Position numbers and translations under genes: made by a program. This document shows positions 25,145 through 38,050 of a stretch of 64,000 nucleotides of DNA, piece after piece. The notes beneath the pieces were generated by a model. It did no database searches, had not been told where the DNA came from, and was given only the letters and a program-made list of their open reading frames with translations. The first letter of the stretch is position 1, and each line of letters starts with the position of its first letter. Origin of the DNA: Macrocybe gigantea (lineage: Eukaryota; Basidiomycota; Agaricomycetes; Agaricales; Callistosporiaceae); assembly GCA_011319805.1 (NCBI GenBank), contig SJRY01000228.1:248001-312000 (forward strand), read 5' to 3'.

Positions 25145-25153
25145 CTTTATATA
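25145..25153 (-). promoter_or_regulatory. TATA box of glutathione reductase
   Basis: On the minus strand this reads TATATAAAG. It lies about 220 bp before the reductase ATG and only 28 bp before the candidate CTG, so transcription start would fall close to the CTG. Confidence 0.5.
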
Positions 25154-28100
25154 CCCAGATGAGCACGCACTTGCCAGTGGGGCTGCCAGGACGACTCAGC
25201 AAATCAGTGGCGAAATTTGGCTGCATAAGCGTCGCGATGATCACGTGGTGCCGTGTCAGCGCAGGCCACTTGTGCTCGTCCGTCGTTCTAGCTTGCTCGT
25301 TGGCTCTCAAGGACGTTGCCACTCCGTCACCAACAGACAAATATGCGGAGAAGTGCCTCTGCGTTTCTTTTGCTATAAAGACTGTCAGGTCGGCTCGGCT
25401 GGTAATAAGTAGCTGGCGTTTCAGCAGAGCTCCACCTGTCCTCGCTGACAAAGATTATGTTCAAGGCAATTCGTGATCAGGCGTCAGAATGCATCGTGGC
25501 CGACTTTTTTACAGCCGAAGGAATGAGGTATTTATTAAAATGTCATTTTACGACGAAGAATTTCATGCGACCATAAGAACGAGCCCACAGAACACGGTCA
25601 ATCTCCCTCGAATGCAAAGATCAGTTTCTCATCGATTTTGTGGGGAAAATAGTGATGCAATGGAGAATGAATTGCAAGATCTGATATGTGGATTTCGTTC
25701 TCGCGACCAAGGCTCCTGCCAAATGCGGTCCTCTTCTGCTGCCGAAATAACAACGTGGACAGCTCGGGGCATGGGACGCCCATGAATGGTATGTCGTGAG
25801 TGAAAGATTATCGGTAAATTCTCCTCGGTCATGAAACGGTGTCACAGGTCCAAACTGGGAAGTTGGCGAACGACAGAAATCGATGCACACGACCTTTGAG
25901 CCTCGTTCTCTACGACATATTTAGCGTGAACTTTGTCACGCGCGATCGATAACGCCAGCTGAACAGCGAAAAACCCGCTCCGGTCATGTCGTACGCAGAA
26001 TATCCCAGACTCGTGCTATTTTTGTTTTCGCGCCGATCGCGAACGCTGAGGATTCTGGTGTCGATCGTGTGCAGCGAAGACGCGCACACGACCGCTGGAA
26101 CAATCCAGGCAACGACGACTGCGACGTCAAAAGATCACACAGGTTGTGCACCATCCTCAAGACGCATGGGACGGGCGTGGAATCAAAGCTGGTACGCTGT
26201 GCACCATAGACGCTACATCACCGCATCCAGTCCTCAGCTACATAAATGTGACCAGCCAGCCGCTCAATTTCCTATGCCAGATTTAGCTTAGCAGCACTGG
26301 CGATTCTCAGGGTGCCACAAAACATGGCGTCTTTCCAGATATCACTGACATTGCACATGCATCGTGGTGGAGCAAACACATTTCCAGTCGTGTGGATTTG
26401 AGATTACAGCGGGACAAGATATGAGGGATCGATAACAGCCGTCAGAACCCCGGATAGGCAACGCGATGCTCTGGGATTCGGCGCTTGTGGCTGATACTGC
26501 CTGTCATTCACGCCCTCGTGACGAAACCACGGAATGAAATGGAGCAAAAACGGAACCATGACGGCCGCCCTTCGAAAGGTTGGTAGACATAGTCGCGATG
26601 GAAAGCCTAACAGTTCTAGTCTGGACGATATCTTTCCTATAGATGCGCGTCACCAATGGCCTTTATCTCTCTCTGAAGAGATGTGATGATGATTCTGATG
26701 ACAGTTCATATCCATTCTCTTGGGCCACATCGAAAGAAAGGAATTCCGCTCCGTTTTCGAGTCACCCTCGACATCCACAGCATTTCTGCATTCCAACTAT
26801 GCGTCTCCGCGATCTATCAAACCACCCCCGGACACCGTCACGCAGATGGTCTATAGTACACGGGCCCACTGCCTGCGACGCCGACAAAATGGAGTGACTT
26901 CACAGCCTTCGTTCCGAGGATCAGGTGATGATATATGTCACATCTCCAGCACAAGACCCTGGTCGTTGCTGGCCACTGTTCGCATCGAAACGAGCATCAA
27001 AATTCTATAACGCCTTTCAGATCAGGTTTGGTCGAGCGGTGATATGATGGGATATGAAATCCCACCCTGACAACTTTTTTTAATTCACCAAGCACGGCTC
27101 GAGGACGTCACTCCTTCCATTAACGGAAGGAAATCCGACTCCGCGTCACAGACACCTCCCGTCCCCCGACTGCACTCAACGCTGCCATACATATGCCATG
27201 GACCGGCGCTGCGGAGGAAGGAGGGACGGAAGGGTGCACAACAACGCTCTCACGCAGACCAGCTCCGCCCCTCCGTTCTCCGTCCGCGCGGGGGCTGAAC
27301 GGCGGGAAGCGGGTGAGACTCGGTGAGGCGCCCGCCGCCCGGCCCTCGACCGATGGAGGGAGAGGAATTTCTGGGCTTGGCGGACGCGACCCCCAAGAGC
27401 ACCTCCCCGGTTCAAGCTGCTGCGCAGAGCTGCGCGGCTTGGCGTGTACACGCGACGCGCGTACTTATACAGCCAGACACAGCGCCAAGGCGTCATCACG
27501 AAAATAAACAAAACAAAATCTGAGCGCGGTCCGTTTGCCTTTGACCGAGTCTTGAGTTTTGGGCTCTCCCGAACGGTTGTGTACTGCGCAAATTCGCTGT
27601 CTCCGCTTTCCCGGTCTTGGCAGCATGCAGTTGATGGAGTAGAACATTCATCGAAGGAGTCCATCCCAAGATCCGAACGAGCCTCTAATCAGGCATCCTG
27701 TCTCCCCTTTTTAAGCTCTTTCCCCCGCGAGCCGAACGAAAGAACAAAAAAGCAGCACGTCGCACAGCCAGATATCAATGCACAAAGGAAAGGAAACTTC
27801 TATTCAGACAAAGGACATGCCGGCATGCGGGCCCGGGATTCTCGAGTCAGAAAGCGTCAGACTTCTAGTGGCAATGGCTGACGCACATGACAACAGGTTG
27901 CATCTTCGGACATGATTCACCCGGATGGCAGAGCAGACCGATATTGCCACTATCGTTATTACGGTACATATAGCATACCTAGTTACAAACAACAAGTGCA
28001 AAAAACCCGATGAAAAGAAATGATCAGCAGGGGGGTTGCTACAATGACGTCGTGAAAGACCAAAAGCGAAGAGTGCTTGGCCGACGTCGAGACGGCTTTG

Positions 28101-29224
28101 ACTCGTACTTCATGACGCCACACCCCCTTCCCAAGACTGCAGATCCCTCCTTGGCCATGTCATATTTGCGTCATCTCCCATCTGCAGCAACTGACGTCGC
28201 CAAGGAAAAAGAAAAAAAGAAAAAAGAAAGATAAAAGGGGTTCGAGTTGGGCAAATCCATCTCGTTTGCGCTTGGCTAAACGTTCGCTAAACGCTGACTT
28301 CGAAACGCTGTGCCGAAACAGAGCACGTCTGAACATTGAAAAAAAAAAAAAGAAAAATGTACAATTGAAGATCGAAAAGCAATGTAATAAAGTACATGGA
28401 AAGCGTGAGGAAGGCCATGGGAGTGTTGTGGCACTTGACTACGGCGAGACGGGAAATATCAGGAATCTGTATGCGAGATGAAGGTGACGAGTGTAGGAGA
28501 GAAAAAACCGTTATCCCAAAGAGATGGAGAAAAGAGACTAGAGGAATAGTTGAAGACTTATCGTAATTACGGCCTGAGACCAGAGATGAGACTGTTCACT
28601 GAAAGCTACGTATACGGGTGGAATGAGCGCGCGTAGGAATAAATAATCGAGACAGTAATGCAGCGTTGACCAGAGGAAAAAAAGTAATTGAGTGGATGGA
28701 GCGAGGCACGTCGTGGAGCAAGAACGGTCGGAAGAGTGAGAATTACGGTCGTGTCGGCGTGAAGAAGAAAGTCGTGAACGTCGAAATATATGCGAAGAGG
28801 TTGCGTTCTGGAGATCTAAATCGCCGCGATGAGCGTCTGCACATATCCTGAGAAATGTGTCAAACTCTCACCATTTGCAAAGAGAGATACGTAGACGATA
28901 ATATGAGCGAATAGAATAGAAACGAGGTAGCGGAAGACACCGCCGATCGCAGGAGTAGACTGGCCTCCGCTGGAAAGACCTATCATGTTTATTTTTGGAT
29001 GTGTGATTGTGGATTGGAGAGTGGGTAGAGGACAAGCAAAGGATATGCGCGAGATGGAGGGGTATTGATGATCGCATGAGGCAGACAAAGGCCATCAAGG
29101 CGAGGCGAGCAAGGAGATAATGCCTCGAGGCTCCGTGGAAGGGGAATAGAAAAACGACCCTGAACAACGTCCGTCCAACACATGGGCGCCAAACGGCAGA
29201 TAAAAAGGGCATCAGCCGCAACGC
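25154..29224. other. Gene-poor stretch of about 4 kb
   Basis: No conserved protein is recognised. The part at 27170-27450 is G+C rich with overlapping open frames on both strands that look like compositional artefacts. The part at 28200-28360 has purine runs such as AAAAAGAAAAAAAG. A 56-residue open frame at 28816-28986 (-) with one hydrophobic helix is listed separately. Confidence 0.35.
28816..28986 (-). CDS. Possible small single-span membrane protein
   Basis: A 56-residue open frame starting MIGLSSGGQSTPAIGG. It has one clear hydrophobic helix (YLVSILFAHIIVYVSLFA) preceded by an Arg, followed by a short polar end and a second hydrophobic patch. No neighbour or domain helps to assign it. 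It may be a genuine micro-protein or chance. A gtgaga after the helix could be a donor that changes the C-terminus. Confidence 0.2.
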   Translation of the reverse strand: MIGLSSGGQSTPAIGGVFRYLVSILFAHIIVYVSLFANGESLTHFSGYVQTLIAAI

Positions 29225-31189
29225 CTAGTTGTGTCGACTGATCTTTTCAACGCCCGCACCAAGTGCAGTGCGACGCTTCACCTCTTCCGCGCCAGCTTCC
29301 TCGTCGTCTTCGTCTTCATCTTCATCGTCGTCTTCGCCCCCGTTCGCACCGTTCTTGCGCCGCCCCGAGTCCGAGTCGCTCTCCGTCTCAGAGTCGCTTT
29401 CACTCTGCTCTTCCAGTTTCTCTTCGAGAGGCGTCGCTGACGTTGGCGTTGCCGAGAACTTGTCCGACGGCCCCGGAACGGCGAGGACGTCCTGCACCTG
29501 TGACGTCGTGGATGCAGAGGTGACGGTTTCGCCCGAGGCGTTCACGCTGCCTGTCATGCTCGTCGTCCTCGACAGCACACGCCGATGGCGCGGCATGCGC
29601 GCCGGAATCGTTACGGCAGTAAGGATGTGCTCTGGGTTCGAAGACATGTTGATTTCATTAGACGATGGCTTCGTGGAAGAGATGGTCGACGGAGAGCGCG
29701 CCAGCGCAGGGGTCGATGGGGATGTGGGGAACGGTGCTGAAGAATTGGCGGAAATAGATGGGGATGTGGCTGTGTTGGTGACAGTTGTGGTAATGTCGGA
29801 CATAGAAGGTGAAGTGTCGGTCGCAGCAGCAGACTCTGAAGGAGGGGGAGGAGATGCGGTCCTTGCGGCTGAATCGCCGGCGGAAGAGGTTTGGGCCGTT
29901 GGTGGAATAGGATCCGTCGCTGTCGTACTGGCTGAGTCATTGGCGGCGGCCTTGACGGTCGCCTCGGCTTTTTCACGTTCATCCAGCTCGCGCATGGCCT
30001 GTTCTTTCGCAGCTCGCCGCTTTCTCACCCAGCTCATACCGCTACCATCATCGTCGTTCTCACCAACTCCTCCAACCCCTTTCTTCTCGTCTACGCCAAA
30101 CACACTGACATTGCCGCTCTGGGCGAGCCGTTCCCAGCGAGTTCCGCCAGCATTTCCGATAACGCCCGCGCTCCTAGCGCCACGGACGCTGCCCATGCCG
30201 CCGTAGCCCCATTCAACAAACTCGTCATCGTCGCGGGCGTTGGCAAATGGGTTGACGTTTTGATTGTTGCGGTTCTTTGGTGCGCCGTAGACGCGTCCGT
30301 TGAGCAGACGCGTGCCCTTGCGCCCATACGGGAGTGGTGTGGGCTTCTTTGGAGCAGAGGCAGTCTTGGTTGAGGGGGATACTGATGTAGGGAGGGAAAC
30401 GCTTTTCGTGAGCTGGGTAGCGGTCTTGACAGAAGACGGCTCAGCGCTCTGGGCGCGAGCAAGAGGAGATCCATAGGACTTGGGCTTGCCGAAGGAAGAT
30501 CGACTAGTCCAACGATTAAGGCCCCAGCCGCCAACACCGCTGTCGGACTGATGACCGGAGTATTCGCTGGTTCTTGAGGAGGGGCGGAAAAGGTTGATAG
30601 TTCCCAAGGTAAGGATTTCCTCAGTTGAAAAGTTGAAGCGGGAAAAGGGGCTGTGGGAGGAGGAGGGACGTGCCGCGTTGGTGGGTGTGGCGGAGCCGTT
30701 GTCAATGGAAGTGGTAGGCGTGAGTGTGTGTGATGATGACGATGATGACGAAGACGAGCCGGGGGGCGATTTTTTGTTGAGACGGAAAAAGGACAGGCGG
30801 GACTTGGCTGGGGGCAGCGTCCGCTTCATCGGCGGGGGCGAAGCCTGTCGCGGCTGGGGCGTAGGGGCGGGCTGAGGCGGTAGAGGGGAGGGGCAAAGAG
30901 GCGGGGAGGGTGATGCATAGTCTGACTCGCTAGGCGGCGACGAGAGCGACGACGCCGAGGCGGACGAGTCGTCGAGGGGAAAGGTAGGTTTCGGGAGAAT
31001 GTCTGATAACGACGCCGGCTTTTGAAGGTCGTCCGGTAAAAAGAGCTCCTCGCCGTCGTCGGTGATGAGGACTGATCTGCGCGGGTCAGGAAGCGGTGCG
31101 AATCTGATCTTACGATTTACAGGTGGAGGGCTTTGAAGAGGTGTATGGACCTCGTCGTGATACGAGGAGGACGAGGAGGAGAAGGACAT
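29225..31189 (-). CDS. Ser/Pro-rich unknown protein
   Basis: A single uninterrupted reading frame of about 654 residues, mostly low complexity. The first Met in good context is MSFSSSSSSYHDEV; the open frame extends further upstream but without an ATG. Islands that look conserved are KIRFAPLPDPRRSVLITDDG near the N-terminus, STEEILTLGTINLFRPSSR, and GMSWVRKRRAAKEQAMREL in the middle. These are separated by runs of Ser, Pro, Thr and Ala. The C-terminus is strongly acidic (EDDDEDEDEDDEEAG) and ends in TALGAGVEKISRHN. This pattern suggests a disordered, heavily phosphorylated protein. I do not recognise a family. Confidence 0.7.
   Translation of the reverse strand: MSFSSSSSSYHDEVHTPLQSPPPVNRKIRFAPLPDPRRSVLITDDGEELFLPDDLQKPASLSDILPKPTFPLDDSSASASSLSSPPSESDYASPSPPLCPSPLPPQPAPTPQPRQASPPPMKRTLPPAKSRLSFFRLNKKSPPGSSSSSSSSSHTLTPTTSIDNGSATPTNAARPSSSHSPFSRFNFSTEEILTLGTINLFRPSSRTSEYSGHQSDSGVGGWGLNRWTSRSSFGKPKSYGSPLARAQSAEPSSVKTATQLTKSVSLPTSVSPSTKTASAPKKPTPLPYGRKGTRLLNGRVYGAPKNRNNQNVNPFANARDDDEFVEWGYGGMGSVRGARSAGVIGNAGGTRWERLAQSGNVSVFGVDEKKGVGGVGENDDDGSGMSWVRKRRAAKEQAMRELDEREKAEATVKAAANDSASTTATDPIPPTAQTSSAGDSAARTASPPPPSESAAATDTSPSMSDITTTVTNTATSPSISANSSAPFPTSPSTPALARSPSTISSTKPSSNEINMSSNPEHILTAVTIPARMPRHRRVLSRTTSMTGSVNASGETVTSASTTSQVQDVLAVPGPSDKFSATPTSATPLEEKLEEQSESDSETESDSDSGRRKNGANGGEDDDEDEDEDDEEAGAEEVKRRTALGAGVEKISRHN
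29300..29345. repeat. Trinucleotide tract coding an Asp/Glu run
   Basis: An imperfect (TCN/TCG)n tract on the plus strand encodes the acidic tail of the Ser/Pro-rich protein on the minus strand. It is likely to vary in length between strains. Confidence 0.5.
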
Positions 31190-34100
31190 GGAGACGGGGT
31201 GTAGGGGAACAAGTTGTTGGACCTTAATAGCTGGCCTTTGTTTCTGGCCCGCGATTTGATCTGGGCTGTCTTCGGGGTCCTTGTCACCGTGACACGTGTC
31301 TCGATCCCATCTTGCCAGGGTTAACCCTGTCACTTCGATCACCTCCGATTTCCGACGCAGCAAAAGCCTTGGCAGGTTAGATTTGAACAAATTATTTTAC
31401 TCCTCCTTTATGACCGGACCTCCTTTATTTACGTGACTCCTTGCTTGACTTTTGTCATCTTTCTGCGCTTTCTTTTTCTGGCTTCTGTCGACTTCCGAGC
31501 CCGCGGCGCTAAGACCGGTAAAGGCCGAACGCATCCATTCCTCTCATTCGTTCCTTCATGTCTATCTCGACCGGACATTCAATTTCCGTGTGTCATATGT
31601 TTTTCTACCCTTTTTTTTTCGCAACAAACGGCAAGCGTGCGTCAGCGGTGGCCGGAAATTCCAGGCGCCCCTTATTATCAACACAAGTCATAATAGGCCC
31701 GCCGTGATGTTCATTCTCGATTGATAAATGACGTCCCAGATTCGACGCACATCCTGGAACGTTCGTGAATATTGTTTTCCTTCACCTACGTGCTAAAATA
31801 TACATATAGTACTCCAGCAATGCACTTTTTTCTTTAGGGGAAAAAAGGAAATCCGAAGTCCAGACTGCTCCCACCGCTCTCGGGTTCCTGCCTTCACGCT
31901 CGCGCTCTAGAGCCGGCCCGCTCCTGTGCACTTTTGTTTAGCGAAGCGAAACGGGCATTCCCTACGGCTTGATAAACAGTCAGGAAGTATCATCAACAGA
32001 TCTCTTACGGCAGACACGCAAGACCGTTGTCAAGCTCGACATACGAGGCCTTGCACGTTCGACACTGGTCGGATTTTCCCGTGAGGGCCATCCCGCGATG
32101 CACAGACGGCTACGCTCACTGCCCTTATGGATCACGATTCCGAAGTGCCAGAACTCGTAATGCTGATATCGCAGCATGTCTATATTCTTACTTTCTTGCT
32201 TCCATCCCTGATGTCGTGATGGGCTTGCATCACTGATGATGAACATCATGGTACCTTGCCTAGTCGCCTCCAGTGCTGCGTCTTGCTAATGCCCGACCCC
32301 GTTCATCCCCCAAACTCCTCTCCCCGCTTGCTCGGTCTTTTCGCTCCTCCTTCGGCTCTGCAATCTAAAAGCCTACCCGCAGTTGAAGCGACTCTCTCGG
32401 ACACCCACCACCAAACATCCGCAGCATCATCAGATGCATCATCGAGGACTGATCCTCGAGCTGCCCAAAGAGAAAATGCACCGACGCATGTGCTTCTATG
32501 CGAATTCTCTCGAAGCTCGATTCCAAGACCAACGTCTTGTCTTTTTCCCATCGCACGTCCCTCCAACCTTCTCGCTTGTTGCCACCTGCCAGGCCGTGAT
32601 GCGATTCTGCAACAGAAGAATCAAAGAGTCCGCCCGTCTTATCGACCATTTATGAGACGCAGCAAACCAACGGAAGGATGCATTGCGGATAACCGCTTCG
32701 GCATCAGAGATAAAGCGATAACTGAGCGCTACCCAGAAGACCAGCCTTGACCACAAATGAGGTGCCGCGCCGAAGCATTCAATGTCAGGGCTAGTCCGTG
32801 ACACCCGCTTTGACCTCGGCAGGTAAGCAGACGTGTCGCATCTGGCAAAAAAAAATTGGGCGTGCGTCATCTCATCTATTTCCATGCGTTCCAATAAATT
32901 TGCAGACGACTTACAGCCGAAAGCAGTGTCGGGTTTCCACAGCGACAAACCATGTCGCACGTTCATAAGGGCGACCGCAAAATGCCCATGGTAACGTAAA
33001 TCGTTCGTCCCGCGAGACACGCCCATCCATGCCCCCCAGGTTCATGCGCCAGGAAAGCAAGAAGATAAGCCAATGTCGGAAGAGGGCTGGCCTTCGTTGC
33101 GAATTCGCGAGAGAAAAAAAGGTCGATTTTGGCAATGAACATGCAGGTGCATCGTGCGTCTCCACTCTGACATTCGTAGGTTAGCATCAAGGGACAAGAA
33201 CTAGTTTCTGACCGAGATCAGCGTTTCGCTACCTTTCTCATCTTCTTTGTTTTGCTATAACATTTTCACTGCGGTGTTCGACCCTGAAAGAACTGTGGCA
33301 TGTGCGGGATCGGACAGCACTGCAGAAAGAACACTATTCAAGGGAAGGTGACTCCGAGTGCGTTGCAATTCAGCACGGCTTACTCTGATATGGTAGGACA
33401 CCTAGGGATTTGTGATTAATTATTTGCACAGTATGCGTATGCATGATCACAGTTCAGTTAAGACTCTGATAAGCATTGTATGAAATCACATAGGAAAACG
33501 CCCTCGATCATTCGACCTCTGTTTCTAATTGAGTTGGTCAAGCACCTGAAGGGCGAAAGGACGTTTTAAACTCACCTTCCTTGCTTGCTATTGAGAGGGA
33601 AGCCTAGGCAAGGGCCGGCCTTTGAACGGAAAGGTGAGGATTCTAGGAAATAAATCATCAGGGTCAAGATCAGATAGAGCAAAACGCAAAATGCATGGAC
33701 AGCAAAATCGTCAACGAGCATCACTCTCAAAAACATCCGCGAGAAAGTAGGTCGCAGCTGTCAACTTGACCTAAAAAAAAAAAAATGGAAGGCGCTACGG
33801 AAGAATTTGGAAATCCCATCAAGAGGGTCGTGCTTGCTAACGCAGCAAATGTTTACGACATGCGACAGGCATGAAGACAGTAGAAGACTATTCCTGACGA
33901 ATCACCATACAAAACGGCCACGCGCATTGGAAAAGGCAACAATGGGACGGTGGCGTCACAGCTTTGTGAGCATATGCAGTGGCGTGCCCGTGGTGGAGCT
34001 TCGCAGAACACGTCGTATTTGTAGACCATGGCCGACCAAATTTAGCGACTGACACTTTGACCAGCGGCCACGTCAGAACACAATGTTGCCACTATCAGCT

Positions 34101-37100
34101 TCTCTGAAGGACTAGCAAAAAATAGATCATTGAATTACCATGGACTACATGAACCCGATTATTCCAACCCACGATCGCCGATATTCGGAATATGCCGTCT
34201 GAGCGTTGGCTGCTTTCTTCAAAGCAAGATAGCAGTGTAGATAAGCAGAAGGCATGCGAAAATTAGCCGCCGTTGTACATGAACGAGATTTATGTCCATA
34301 GCCGATAAACGAGACAGCCCGATCACGATCAAAAGCTGTGAAATGAGCTGATACGTGGTTTAGGATGCAGCGCCAATCCATCTACGAGCCTATATGTTGT
34401 CCAAGAAGTGAAACAAGACACCTGTTCCAGCAACGTTGCATCCGCACTGGGAAATTTCATCCTGGGTACTAATTCAGAGCAAAGGCAATTGTAATCAGAC
34501 AAATTTAGCCACTCATTTAGATAGCACACGGGCGAAAATAGAACCTAGAATATTGCTCTCTTCCTTCACGGCTAGCTGTGTTGAGCAGTGGCAGGTGACG
34601 GATATGCGAATCCAGAAGATGTTGATCATCACAAAAAACGCGGAAGAGAAGACATTATCATGGCAGAGTTCGCATTGCTATTGCCAGGATTGCCGGCATA
34701 TCCAGTATATCCGAACATCCGAGGGTGGCGTCGCTACAAAGATGGAATGTGAGATGCATACGACAAAAACTACGGCAACACACGCTGGCGAATTCACGTT
34801 CTGATGAAGCGTCATGGTCATTGTGAGGTACTGCGGAATGTTTAGTGGTAATGCGGCTGCAAATCAGTGCTCAGCGCGGTCGTCCTGGGTAGCAGCTGCC
34901 TCGAAACGACTTGTTGTACTTAGAGTAGGGCAAACGTTACAACATGGACAAATGGGGACCCATCTAGCTAGCAAATGCCCCACTCACCTAAGTTATCCCT
35001 TTGCTGTTTCTCCGACTTGATACCACCGTCTGGCGACTTGGAATGCCAGATCACCCACCGCAGCAGATTTGGCCTAGGTTGGACTCTAAGATGTGTACAG
35101 TGGAGGGTAAATCATGTGAGTAATTCCTTGCAAGTCTTGATCACAGCGCCTTGATTGCTGGCGGCTTGGGCATTCCTACGGCGTAGCCCGTAAACTGACA
35201 GTTTTTCCCATCCTCCTTATCACCATGGGTCCCATTTGTTCCAGGCAATGTGAAGTCATGACGAACGTTTGTAGGTATTAGTCAGGTACATACAAGAACG
35301 ACCTGAACAAGGGAATGTGTAAGGCCGACGCCACAGCACTGTGGCTGCAAGTGCTCCCACACGGCGGGCCATAACCTGGGCCACATGGCTTCCTGACATT
35401 GGAGTAGTTATCTACTGTTGCTGGTGTGTTCAGATCACTGTGTTGATAAGCGCGCATATCACTAATGAATACGACTCGACGTATAATTTTCCATTCTCCG
35501 TTTAGTCACGCACAGAGAATTATTATTGACGCCATTGCCTCAAATGGGCTGTGAGAAGCCATGTGTGGGTCCCCAGCCACCACATTCGCTTGAACAGAGA
35601 GAATAATATTTGCCTCCACTCCACGAATTCAGGCCTCCTACGTGCACTATGTTCATCGAGAATTCCAAGTGAGATGCTATTCATAGCTGCTTCGTCTTCC
35701 GGTTGAATGGCATAAGGCCATGAATGATTCACTACAGTGCAGCATTTCTTCACCACTCAAACATCATTTGCGTAGGCTCTCGACCTTGTCCGGAGCACTT
35801 ATCTCCTACATCCTCGAAGTTAATCTGACTACGGGGCACCCTGATTGCGCTAACGACTGCTCGTGTCATGTAAGTAAGGTGCTTCAAAGTTCAAACTGGG
35901 TTCGTCTTGCCTGAAGGGTGTGCTCTAAATATAGTCCTTCGGTATCACTGGACCGGCATGGCGATTGATCGATGGACTTTGTCCGATGCAAAGTGATGAT
36001 ATAAATAACTCTGCAGTCCAACTCATCGTGGAGTTAATACCGTCCCCGGCCGCTTGCCACTTCCATGGCCTCATCTGAGGGACGCCATGCTTTCCAGGTT
36101 GTCTAGGCCAGAAGGAATCTATCGCCTTGATATGCTCCTTCGCAACATTCATCACCGAGAAACTACTCGGAACTAGTAGCATACATACTAATATAGGTGC
36201 TTCGAAAATCAGGCTTCTGGTAGTATGAACGAACAAGACTTGCCCTTTCTTGGCTTTGTCTACACATTGTTCGGTAAAATTATCTCCTAGTCGGGTTCAA
36301 ATATAACACTGATGTGAACCCGCAGCGGGATTGCTTCTGTTCTGGTTTATTGTTGTCTGCTGGAGACGACTCATTCAGAGATCCTCGAGTTCGGTTAGTA
36401 TCCTTAAAGTCGAGACCGTGCCGCCACTGTTCTGTTTGCTGTTGCCCACACGGCAGATCATGGGACGTATGTCGATACCAGCAGGAAGATGCGCCACTGG
36501 CCAGATAGAACGCATTCGTTTTGGATTTGAAACCAGGTGATTGATATGTGGCAGCTGTTTCGCAAGTTATTGCCATGATCCAGTGCCCGCTGTCCGCCCA
36601 CTGACACGACGACAAATGGTAAGCGCCAACGTCCATTTCATTTCTGTTCTTCGCTCACACCAACGTCATTGGGGCCGATTGGCCCCGTGAGTAGCTATAC
36701 ACTATGGCACTTCCGCAAATGCTTACGTTCTGCTACCAAACGAAGCAGTGATTGTCAGAAACAGGAAGCGATGCCACGTCTGTCAATCAGACTTACATAC
36801 GTGCGTACAAAGAAACTCGGTGCCCCCCAGAATCAATCTCGCAATCACTTCGGTAACGCCGCCCTCTGGGACCGACGCGAGCTCCGCGGGACTGGGGATT
36901 GCACCTCTCCCAGACTGGCAATTCCGGTCCACTAAAAGTGGTAGAAGGACGCACACGAGCCTGCGTGAGCTACATAGTGATTCCGGTGCCGCGATTTTTC
37001 CTAACCAGAGAATTCTTCAGCTCCTCATGGGAATACGCGCACCGCCGTTATACATTCGGTTGATGCGTAGGCTTAACCTCGGGTTGGGTTGCTACCCTCT

Positions 37101-38050
37101 CCATTGATGATAGAAGGACTTGGAATCAGAAGCTATGTTCTCCCTCGGCAGTCATACACCGATCACGGACGACCATCGGAGACTGGGGGGTTCGTGTCGG
37201 CAAGCAAATATTGTACGTTGACGATATCATGAGCTCCGCTTCTACCCACTATTCTGCACCATCACATCTTTCATGTTTCACATCAGTCATGTCTACTGGA
37301 ACTTTCAAATGACTACTTACCTGCACTGCAATGATCCGCTTTGCTTCGGGTCCCCTCCTCCCACTCTGATGAACAAAATCCAGGTCTCAAAGAATGACGA
37401 GGGTTTCTGAGAAAAGGAATGCATGTTCCTCAATTTTTGCTCAGGTCTTCATGTGGAGGTGTTCCCACAAAAGCAGAATCACCAGAGGTGTATGTACTTC
37501 TTGCCCCTTCTACTCCATATCCTTTCTCGACATTCAGGTCCGATTTCACCGTCATCAAAATTGGTGATCTTTCTCCTCGTGTCTGGGGTCCGATGCTCGC
37601 TTTGAGATCACAACTCCAACAGTTCGGCTACTAATTTCAAACCAGTTTCTGATCAATCACTTTGGCAATTCATCTGCGTCCATCGAACGAGGGTGAAGGA
37701 GTTCATGAAGTCTCATAGGTTCGGATCTCGTGCTGCGGCCAAGCCTGATATGCCGTCTCAAAGTGTACACATAATACAGAACCTCTCATACAGAATGCGA
37801 CAGCTAATGTACCCACAATAAACCTTAAGAGCGAGACAAATCGGGAAGAGCGATGCGGCTGAAACTGCCGGCTAAGAGAGAAATGAATTTGGTCTTCAGA
37901 ATGCGACTGCAGAGGTCAATCCGTCCATTTCTCGATCCCAGCATCTGTGCTTGCTGATCTCGAAGGCAAAATTGGAGATGAAACCAGTAGAACCAGGCAC
38001 GATATTGAGCACGTCGGCAAAAGCGGACGATGCGCCATATTCCCCTATCG
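31190..38050. other. Gene-poor stretch of about 6.9 kb
   Basis: Open frames on both strands are short (at most about 176 codons), overlap each other, and show no domain, signal peptide or consistent splicing. I could not find terminal repeats or transposase or reverse-transcriptase motifs. One minus-strand stretch near 36800-36930 reads like coding sequence (GRGAIPSPAELASVPEGGVT) but has no extension. The region may hold decayed mobile elements, noncoding RNA or lineage-specific genes. Confidence 0.35.

Noticed and set aside
29229..30206. A 325-codon open frame on the plus strand
   Set aside because: It is antisense to the Ser/Pro-rich gene; Ser/Pro/Asp codon bias opens the opposite strand. 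No motif or start context supports it.
32256..33026. Overlapping open frames of about 160-180 codons on both strands
   Set aside because: No domain, no signal, no splice continuity; the two strands are equally open.
36285..36325. GGGTTC...GAACCC inverted repeat that could suggest a tRNA arm or hairpin
   Set aside because: No acceptor stem, D-loop or anticodon arm can be drawn around it.
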